Below, in pieces: positions 1 through 3,734 of a stretch of 8,563 nt of DNA. The stretch lies in NCBI GenBank assembly GCA_039809105.1, contig JBDHUJ010000049.1, forward strand, positions 1 through 8,563, written 5' to 3'. The stretch is from JBDHUJ01 sp039809105 (GTDB taxonomy: Bacteria; Patescibacteriota; Saccharimonadia; Saccharimonadales; UBA4665). The stretch's first letter is position 1; each line of letters begins with the position of its first letter. The notes under the pieces are model-generated. The model was not told the DNA's origin. It worked only from the letters and a program-made list of their open reading frames with translations, and searched no databases. The translations under genes and the position numbers were made by a program.

Positions 1-1
1 C

Positions 2-100
2 GTAGTCCGGGGAGACAAAGTGAGGAAGATAGGCATAAAGGCCAGCCTGAAGAAAGCGGGCAGGAGTACAGCATACATGGAGTATCTACTGGGGATGTAG
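2..100 (+). CDS. C-terminal fragment of an upstream gene, product unknown
   Basis: The window opens inside a reading frame that runs from base 2 to a TAG at 98-100. It would encode a lysine-rich tail of 32 residues (ending TAYMEYLLGM) with no family I recognise. The next gene starts 22 bases later in the same direction, so the two could share a transcript. A competing frame starting at base 1 stays open to a TAG at 148-150 and would overlap the next gene by 28 bases, so the choice of frame is not secure. I prefer the 2-100 frame because it ends before the next start codon and leaves the repeated motif at 104-122 non-coding, as it is at its other copy. Confidence 0.33.
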   Translation, partial: VVRGDKVRKIGIKASLKKAGRSTAYMEYLLGM

Positions 101-103
101 GGG

Positions 104-122
104 CATATGCGATTGCCCTGAT
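104..122 (+). repeat. 19-base leader repeat, left copy, with mini-ORF MRLP
   Basis: CATATGCGATTGCCCTGAT occurs here and, as an exact reverse complement, at 8442-8460. In both places it lies directly before the start codon of an unrecognised gene. It contains a four-codon reading frame, ATG CGA TTG CCC TGA (107-121 here), whose stop is one base before the ATG at 123. No Shine-Dalgarno sequence is visible before the mini-ORF or between it and the gene. A role in translation coupling or regulation is an inference. Confidence 0.7.
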
Positions 123-689
123 ATGTCTGAATTACCGCTCACAAATCTAGATAAAAACGTACGCTTGCTATTTGACGGTGGCGTCTCGGAGTTTGCTGCC
201 CAGTTTAATTCCAGCGAAGTGATGGCAGCCCGCTTACAAGATACTTACGACCATTGCTGGCGCACTATCAACTCGATATGCACAGAGGCTGAGCTTACGA
301 ATCAGGCAATCAGCCCTAGGGACAGAATCAATGAGATAGCTAGCGGTTTATGGAAAAGTCATGAAGACGAAACCACGAAAGACCATGCAAGAATAGCATT
401 CATATTCCGGTGGCAACGTACCGAACACAAGGAAAACGGTTCGCCTATCGGGAACTTGTTGCCGGCAACCGAAGAGCTTGAGCTACAAGAAGCACTCGCT
501 GCCGCATGTCGGGATGACAGTGACCTATGCAAAGGAGTATCTCCCGAAAAAAGTGCAGAGGGTTTATTGAACTTCGCTACGGTATGTATACTGACACGTT
601 TTCTTATGCCAGGCAACGAGCCAAGCCAGAACATGGACACCCCTGCATTCCTGCTAGGCATAGCACAAATACTAGACCGCCAAGCCTAG
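123..689 (+). CDS. hypothetical protein, 188 residues
   Basis: I do not recognise this protein. It has no signal peptide and no clear membrane segment. The sequence is acidic and looks mainly helical, with four cysteines spread at about residues 45, 53, 129 and 136 that do not form a zinc motif. A more hydrophobic helix lies near residues 147-163 (LLNFATVCILTRFLM). The ATG at 123 is taken because it directly follows the repeated 19-base leader and mini-ORF; there is no Shine-Dalgarno sequence. The gene converges on map: its TAG at 687-689 overlaps the TAG of map at 686-688 through a shared CTAG, so the two transcripts must run into each other. Together with the 366-residue gene at 7343-8443, which has the same leader but no evident protein similarity, it may be a co-regulated lineage-specific gene. 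Confidence 0.72.
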   Translation: MSELPLTNLDKNVRLLFDGGVSEFAAQFNSSEVMAARLQDTYDHCWRTINSICTEAELTNQAISPRDRINEIASGLWKSHEDETTKDHARIAFIFRWQRTEHKENGSPIGNLLPATEELELQEALAAACRDDSDLCKGVSPEKSAEGLLNFATVCILTRFLMPGNEPSQNMDTPAFLLGIAQILDRQA

Positions 690-1438
690 ACTTGCGTGAG
701 GATTTCGTAGCCGTCGTGAGTGACGAGGATGGAGTGCTCGAATTGGGCGGAGCGGGAGCCGTCGACCGTCAGGAGCGTCCAGCCGTCGTGCGTTTGGAAT
801 ATGCGGGGGCTGCCGAGGGTAGTTATGGGTTCTATAGCGATGGTCATGCCGGCTTTGAGCATCGGGCCGGTGCCGGCGTGGCCGTAGTTGGGAATTTCGG
901 GTGCCTCGTGCATTTCGTGCCCTACCCCATGGCCGACCAGCTCGCGGACGATGCCGAGCTCGTTCGTGCGGAGCACCATTTCTATGGCCGCAGAGATATC
1001 GCCCACACGCGCGCCGTCTTTGACTGTGCCGATTCCGGCGTAGAGCGCCTGCTCGGTCGCCTTCAGCAGCCGACGGCCGGCATCATCCGTTTTGTCCGTA
1101 CCACCGACGCTCAGACTAATACCGGCGTCCGTTACCATACCGCCATACGTCACCCCAAAGTCAAAGTTGACTATGTCGCCATCTACGAACGGCCGGTCAC
1201 CAGGAATCGTGTGCTGTACCTCGTTGTTTGTTGAAATACATATGATGTCCGGGTAGCCTTCGAAGCCCTTGAACGCCGGCTTGCCACCGAGCTTCTCCAG
1301 CTCCACGCCCGCAAGTACCGAGACGTCTTTCGGAGTCATCCCGGCGCGCACGGTAGTACGTATCAGTTTCAAAATGGTCGCCAGCATTCGGCCACCTTCG
1401 CGCATCGCTGCAATTTCGGTTTCGGTTTTCGGTTTCAT
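686..1438 (-). CDS. map: methionine aminopeptidase, type I
   Basis: Removes the initiator methionine from new proteins in the cytoplasm, after the deformylase encoded at 5878-6450 has acted. The 250-residue length is normal for a bacterial type I enzyme without extensions. All five metal ligands are present in order: Asp93 (in NFDFG), Asp104 (VTDAG), His170 (VGHGVGHEMHE), Glu203 (AIEP) and Glu234 (AQFEHS). The helper histidines are at 76 and 177. The segment around His76 reads VQHTIPGD, with Thr where Gly is common, a small change near the substrate pocket. The ATG at 1438 begins the usual N-terminal helix (KTETEIAAMREGG). A TATACT box at 1451-1456 would start transcription about six bases before this ATG, so the message is nearly leaderless. 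The stop overlaps that of the convergent hypothetical gene. Confidence 0.97.
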   Translation of the reverse strand: MKPKTETEIAAMREGGRMLATILKLIRTTVRAGMTPKDVSVLAGVELEKLGGKPAFKGFEGYPDIICISTNNEVQHTIPGDRPFVDGDIVNFDFGVTYGGMVTDAGISLSVGGTDKTDDAGRRLLKATEQALYAGIGTVKDGARVGDISAAIEMVLRTNELGIVRELVGHGVGHEMHEAPEIPNYGHAGTGPMLKAGMTIAIEPITTLGSPRIFQTHDGWTLLTVDGSRSAQFEHSILVTHDGYEILTQV

Positions 1439-1450
1439 AGATTTATATAA

Positions 1451-1478
1451 AGTATATATGATTTATGACTTCTGTAGA
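1451..1478 (-). promoter_or_regulatory. promoter of map, near-leaderless
   Basis: On the minus strand TATACT (1456-1451) is preceded, with a 16-base spacer, by TCTACA (1478-1473), four of six matches to the -35 consensus. Transcription would begin near 1444, about six bases before the ATG at 1438. The -35 box overlaps the outer arm of the large inverted repeat at 1465-1615, so folding or protein binding there could affect map. The surroundings (1441-1460) are very AT-rich and could also hold a plus-strand -10 (TATATG, 1455-1460). Confidence 0.5.
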
Positions 1479-1615
1479 ATGCGCACTGGCCCACACGCAC
1501 TTTTCCGTAAGACAGGGGTCGCCCCGCGGAGGCAGGAGCGGCAGCGACTGGTGGAGCACCCCTGGCGTCGGAAAAGTGCGTGTGGGCCAGGAATGTGCCG
1601 TGTTACAGAAGTCAT
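1465..1615. ncRNA. large inverted repeat, candidate structured RNA
   Basis: The interval between adk and map folds almost entirely on itself. The outer arms are 12 bp and perfect (1465-1476 with 1604-1615). Next come five pairs including one G-U (1481-1485 with 1595-1599), then a perfect 22-bp helix (1486-1507 with 1569-1590). Inside are a 7-bp helix (CAGGGGT 1513-1519 with ACCCCTG 1558-1564) and a hairpin (CGC and CCGC, 1520-1527, with GCGG and GCG, 1538-1546). The terminal loop is GGAGGCAGGA (1528-1537). The single wobble pair is G-U when read on the plus strand but an A-C mismatch on the minus strand, a slight hint of a plus-strand RNA. I do not recognise it as 6S, SRP, RNase P or tmRNA. 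It could instead be a small palindromic mobile repeat or the adk terminator, although no U tract follows. The outer arm includes the adk stop codon. Confidence 0.5.
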
Positions 1616-2151
1616 GGTTTGACGCCAAGGCAAGCGGCGATTTTTTCATGCACCTCGGCCGGCGTACCATCAGCCTCTACATCACAAACCCTCAGGCCTT
1701 TTTCTTTCATATAGTCAAGAATGGGGCGCGTCACTTCCTGGTATTCGTTATAGCGGCGCATAATCGCTTCTTCGGTGTCGTCCATACGACCACGCTTATA
1801 CAAACGGTCCTTCACGGTTTCTTCGTCTATTTCCAGGTTGATGATAATGGGCAGCTCAAGTCGGCCCTTCTTTGCCTGCGCGAACAACCAGTCTATCTGC
1901 TGTTTAGTGCGCGGAAAACCGTCGAGAATAAACTGTTCTTTGGTATCGATGAGCTCAAGCACCTTGTCGACGACGTTTATAACTTCTTGGTCGCTCAGCA
2001 GCTTGCCTTCGAGCATTTCGTTACGACGCCGGCCGGTTATGAGCACGCGGAAGATTTCGCCGGTCGATATGTACGCATAGCCGTACTCATCGGCGAGCCG
2101 GTGGCCTTGCATGCTTTTACCGGCCCCAGCGACACCCATCAGCACAATCAC
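1612..2151 (-). CDS. adk: adenylate kinase (short form)
   Basis: Transfers phosphate between ATP and AMP to give two ADP. With the start chosen here it has 179 residues, against about 215 for typical bacterial enzymes. Visible parts are the P-loop GVAGAGKS (residues 6-13, GPPGAGKG in most relatives), the AMP-binding YISTGEIFR (27-35) and FILDGFPRT (74-82) with its arginine. The LID region is cut to a short GRMDDTEE loop near 121-128 flanked by Arg120, Arg122 and Arg132/133, so this is a short-LID variant without zinc cysteines. The GTG at 2151 is preferred because GGAG lies six or seven bases upstream and the protein then begins directly with strand 1 (IVLMG). A longer frame back to a TTG at 2175 would run into the heptad repeat. 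Another nucleoside monophosphate kinase is possible, but the AMP-site motifs favour Adk. The stop lies inside the arm of the 1465-1615 inverted repeat. Confidence 0.9.
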   Translation of the reverse strand: MIVLMGVAGAGKSMQGHRLADEYGYAYISTGEIFRVLITGRRRNEMLEGKLLSDQEVINVVDKVLELIDTKEQFILDGFPRTKQQIDWLFAQAKKGRLELPIIINLEIDEETVKDRLYKRGRMDDTEEAIMRRYNEYQEVTRPILDYMKEKGLRVCDVEADGTPAEVHEKIAACLGVKP

Positions 2152-2172
2152 TGGAAGTCTCCAATGATTGTG
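2143..2172 (-). promoter_or_regulatory. hairpin covering the adk ribosome binding site and start
   Basis: Read as adk mRNA, 2172-2165 (CACAATCA) pairs with 2150-2143 (TGATTGTG), a U-G pair follows (2164 with 2151), then TGGA (2163-2160) pairs with TCCA (2155-2152) around a GACT loop. This is a 13-bp stem holding the GGAG Shine-Dalgarno sequence and the GTG start codon. On the opposite strand the central pair would be an A-C mismatch, which fits a structure kept at the RNA level on the coding strand. It could repress translation or respond to temperature; function is inferred only. Confidence 0.55.
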
Positions 2173-2225
2173 CAATTACCAATTACCAATTTCCAATTTC
2201 CACTCAATGACCAATTTTCAATTTT
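2173..2225. repeat. heptad repeat array, CAATTNC type
   Basis: Seven units of seven bases follow the pattern CAATTNN in exact phase: four at 2173-2200, a four-base interruption CACT at 2201-2204, then three at 2205-2225 (the first reads CAATGAC). It lies in the gap between yqeY and adk and ends where the adk hairpin begins. The order four units, four bases, three units matches the left arm of the element at 5708-5837, although the unit sequence differs. No matching inverted arm is visible beyond 2225, so this looks like half an element. Confidence 0.85.
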
Positions 2226-2256
2226 CAACGAAGAAACACCGACGCCAGACATGTTT

Positions 2257-2709
2257 TTATGCGAGCCTTTCTTTTACGAGTTTTGCGACCAACGCGCCGT
2301 CGGCGCTGTTGCCTGTTTTTGCTTTTACCGCACCGATGACCTTGCCCATGGCCTGCATGCCTTCCGCGCCCTGCTCGGCGATAATTTCGTCGATGAGCTT
2401 TGCTAGCTCAGCTTCCGAAAGCTGCTCTGGCAGGTACGCGTCGATGATGGCCTTTTCGGCCAATTCTTTATCGGCTTTTTGCTGAGCACCCCCTTGTATA
2501 TACAGTTCGGCGCTCTCTGCCCGCTTTTTCGATTCTTTAGCGAACAGCGCAACGATTTCGTCGTCGCTTATACCGTCGCCCTCACGCTTTTTAGCGGCGA
2601 CCTCGGCGTAGAGGATAACACTCTTCAGCCCACGAAGAGTCTCAACACGAAGCGCATCACCAGCCAACATGGCGGCTTTGACGTCGTCTTGCAACTGCTG
2701 CTTCAGCAC
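2257..2709 (-). CDS. yqeY: GatB/YqeY domain protein
   Basis: A 150-residue helical protein of the YqeY family, whose fold matches the tail domain of the GatB subunit of tRNA amidotransferase. The cellular role is not well defined, but a link to tRNA or translation is generally assumed. The sequence has the family's opening, with DDVKAAMLAGDALRVETLRGLKSVI near residues 8-33 (a basic and acidic first helix), the conserved YLPEQLSEAEL at about 92-102, and the closing MGKVIGAVKAKTGNSADGALVAKLVKERL. The length is typical. The start is the GTG at 2709, five bases after the rpsU stop, so the two genes are almost certainly co-transcribed; rpsU next to yqeY is a common arrangement in bacteria. The ribosome binding site is weak, which suggests translational coupling to rpsU. 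Transcription may continue into adk. Confidence 0.95.
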   Translation of the reverse strand: MLKQQLQDDVKAAMLAGDALRVETLRGLKSVILYAEVAAKKREGDGISDDEIVALFAKESKKRAESAELYIQGGAQQKADKELAEKAIIDAYLPEQLSEAELAKLIDEIIAEQGAEGMQAMGKVIGAVKAKTGNSADGALVAKLVKERLA

Positions 2710-2714
2710 GGTAT

Positions 2715-2930
2715 CTACCGCTGGCCGAGCTTAATTTTTTTGAGCTTCAACGCTTTGCGCTGATTGCGGATAATAGCCTTGGCGCGGCGTTCGCGCTTGC
2801 TAATCGGCTTCTCAAAATACTGGCCTTGTTTAACGGCCACGATGAGACCGGATTGCTGGACGCGGCGGTTAAAGCGGCGCACCAGGTTTTCTACCGGTTC
2901 TTTGCTGTCTTTGCGGGTAACTTCTATCAT
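2715..2930 (-). CDS. rpsU: small ribosomal subunit protein bS21
   Basis: Ribosomal protein S21, a small basic protein of the 30S platform near the 3' end of 16S rRNA, assisting initiation. The 71 residues begin MIEVTRKDSKEPVENLVRRF and contain the family core, with RRFNRRVQQSGLI and then QYFEKPISKRERRAKA, and finish with a lysine- and arginine-rich helix. The frame is open to 2969, but that stretch contains the promoter (TATACT at 2946-2941), so the ATG at 2930 is the start. Transcription would begin about five bases before it, leaving no room for a Shine-Dalgarno sequence. It is followed after five bases by yqeY. Confidence 0.96.
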   Translation of the reverse strand: MIEVTRKDSKEPVENLVRRFNRRVQQSGLIVAVKQGQYFEKPISKRERRAKAIIRNQRKALKLKKIKLGQR

Positions 2931-2940
2931 ATCGGGTACA

Positions 2941-2969
2941 AGTATAGCGTAACACCTTGCAGAAAGCAA
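2941..2969 (-). promoter_or_regulatory. promoter of rpsU-yqeY
   Basis: On the minus strand TTGCTT (2969-2964) and TATACT (2946-2941) are separated by exactly 17 bases, a good sigma-70-type match. The start site would fall near 2934-2935, only about five bases before the rpsU ATG at 2930, giving a nearly leaderless message. This also fixes the rpsU start codon, since a longer protein would have to be translated from within the promoter. Confidence 0.75.
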
Positions 2970-3275
2970 GAAGTTACTGGGTTTTTGTCATCCCAGCATA
3001 AGCTGGCCTGACGAGCCTGAGCACACCCGGACGGTTCTTGGCTTTGCGCTAGACTGGATATCCGTGCACAGGGATGAGTGTGAAGCCTGCAGACGGTTCG
3101 GAGTCTGTGATGACTTCCATCGTAGGCGTCTTCTGGTCTGACCAGGGAAACCCTGAAGGGTTTCCCTACGGTCGCCGCGGCGACCTACCCTTCCGGTCTG
3201 CAGACCAGCGTTGAGTGAGGGCTCGCTGGGCGCGAGCCACAACGCTTTTGGTCAGTGGCCGGGTTCTAAACCACC
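2970..3275. other. gene-free, palindrome-rich interval
   Basis: No credible protein or tRNA is found in these 306 bases between the winged-helix gene and rpsU. The open frame at 2988-3242 on the minus strand has no family features and overlaps the palindromes. The left part (2987-3077) begins TCATCCC, includes CCAGC-ATAA-GCTGG (2993-3006), and ends GGGATGA (3071-3077), like the paired ends of a dispersed palindromic repeat. CAGAC and GTCTG (3090-3107) form a small hairpin. The right part (3133-3253) is a run of perfect palindromes, listed separately. The sequence lacks the conserved cores of RNase P RNA, SRP RNA and tmRNA. Confidence 0.6.
3133..3253. repeat. cluster of back-to-back palindromes
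   Basis: Five inverted repeats lie almost end to end: CTGGTC-T-GACCAG (3133-3145); AGGGAAACCC-TGAA-GGGTTTCCCT (3144-3167); GGTCGCCGCGGCGACC (3170-3185, perfect); GGTCTGCAGACC (3195-3206, perfect); and a two-step hairpin in which GACC (3203-3206) and AGCGTTG (3207-3213) pair with CAACGCT (3240-3246) and GGTC (3250-3253), enclosing GGCTCGC-TGGGC-GCGAGCC (about 3219-3237). Because they are symmetric the RNA strand cannot be told. They could be a structured RNA, nested mobile palindromes or a terminator cluster for the winged-helix gene. Confidence 0.7.
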
Positions 3276-3566
3276 CTATTGAGAAGTGCCGCGACGCTGG
3301 GTGGTGCGCTGCGACTTGAGGACGATACTTTGGAGTTCTTTAAAGATAACGAACTGCTTGTTCGTGTGATAAATCTTAGTATTGCCCTGCTTTTCGGAAA
3401 TAAGGAAGCCAGCCTTTTCGAGCCGCTTCAGTTCGCGCTGGATGTTGCCGGCGTCTTCTTTGATAAGCTTCGCCAGACCACGGACGTGCGTCTTGAAATC
3501 GGGATACTTCGCATAAATAACGATTATCTTGCGGCGCACTCGTGAAGTAATAAAAACGTCTAACAT
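3276..3566 (-). CDS. winged helix-turn-helix transcriptional regulator
   Basis: A 96-residue stand-alone DNA-binding protein of the ArsR-like winged-helix type. It starts MLDVFITSRVRRKIIVIY, the usual first helix. Residues 23-38 (DFKTHVRGLAKLIKED) and 39-55 (AGNIQRELKRLEKAGFL) form the helix-turn-helix. The wing is SEKQGNTKIYHTN (about 56-69), and a final helix, FVIFKELQSIVL, could dimerise. There is no metal-binding cysteine set and no second domain. Related small regulators often accompany minimal nucleotidyltransferases, but none is seen here. The ATG at 3566 fits the family start. Its promoter at 3644-3672 carries an inverted repeat that could be its own operator, implying self-repression and possibly an effect on the divergent priA. 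Its targets are unknown. Confidence 0.88.
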   Translation of the reverse strand: MLDVFITSRVRRKIIVIYAKYPDFKTHVRGLAKLIKEDAGNIQRELKRLEKAGFLISEKQGNTKIYHTNKQFVIFKELQSIVLKSQRTTQRRGTSQ

Positions 3567-3643
3567 TTATATATCCCAGTTAATCCACTTACTGCTTGTT
3601 GCCCTTACGGTTTATTGTCGTTCCAACAACGTGCTTCCCACAT

Positions 3644-3672
3644 AGTATAGCTTGCCGGTTTTTTGATTTCAA
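3644..3672 (-). promoter_or_regulatory. promoter of the winged-helix regulator gene
   Basis: On the minus strand TTGAAA (3672-3667) and TATACT (3649-3644) are spaced by 17 bases, the best promoter match in the window. Transcription should begin near 3637 and leave a leader of about 70 bases before the ATG at 3566, in contrast with the nearly leaderless genes elsewhere in the window. Confidence 0.72.
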
Positions 3673-3676
3673 CCGG
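3655..3676. promoter_or_regulatory. candidate operator CCGGTT-N10-AACCGG
   Basis: A perfect 6-base inverted repeat (3655-3660 and 3671-3676) with half-site centres 16 bases apart lies across the spacer and -35 box of the regulator's promoter. That geometry suits a dimeric winged-helix protein blocking RNA polymerase, so self-regulation is likely. The assignment is inferred from position and symmetry only. Confidence 0.42.
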
Positions 3677-3722
3677 ATTTACGCGATTTTGCCAATCTAT
3701 GCCCATGTGAGCCCTGTAGCCG

Positions 3723-3728
3723 TATACT
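3723..3728 (+). promoter_or_regulatory. -10 box of priA, leaderless
   Basis: TATACT ends six bases before the priA ATG at 3735, which places the expected transcription start on or next to the A of the start codon. There is no Shine-Dalgarno sequence. The -35 region is weak (TGCCCA at 3700-3705 with a 17-base spacer). Confidence 0.6.
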
Positions 3729-3734
3729 AAAGCT

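Noticed and set aside
104..122. Macrolide-sensing leader peptide, because the mini-ORF begins MRL
   Set aside because: The arrest motif needs a basic residue two places after the arginine; here it is proline, and the downstream genes do not look like resistance enzymes.
527..1234. 235-residue open frame on the plus strand
   Set aside because: It lies opposite map, whose catalytic residues are all present on the minus strand; the plus frame has no family features.
1395..1438. Repeated TTTCGG units at the start of map as another heptad array
   Set aside because: The period is mixed 6 and 7, only three units occur, and they encode the normal KTETE-type start of the enzyme.
1620..1646. Plus-strand terminator (CGCC...GGCG then T6) for an RNA starting near 1467
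   Set aside because: The stem is only four pairs and the T run encodes normal adk residues on the other strand; too weak to list as a feature.
1465..2406. 313-residue open frame on the plus strand
   Set aside because: It runs through the inverted repeat and antisense to adk and yqeY, and its composition is that of a shadow frame.
2931..2969. Longer rpsU start at 2969
   Set aside because: The extra 13 codons contain the -10 box and the S21 family starts at the MIEV residues.
2970..3275. RNase P RNA, tmRNA or SRP RNA in the palindrome-rich interval
   Set aside because: The conserved core sequences of these RNAs are missing and the interval is too short for RNase P RNA.
3245..3278. tRNA-like T arm (GGTTCTAAACC)
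   Set aside because: Flanking bases do not form a 5-bp T stem and no acceptor, D or anticodon arms are found.
3604..3643. 12-codon leader peptide with two Trp codons before the winged-helix gene (minus strand, ATG at 3643)
   Set aside because: Its ATG directly abuts the -10 box, so it would lie upstream of the expected transcript start near 3637.
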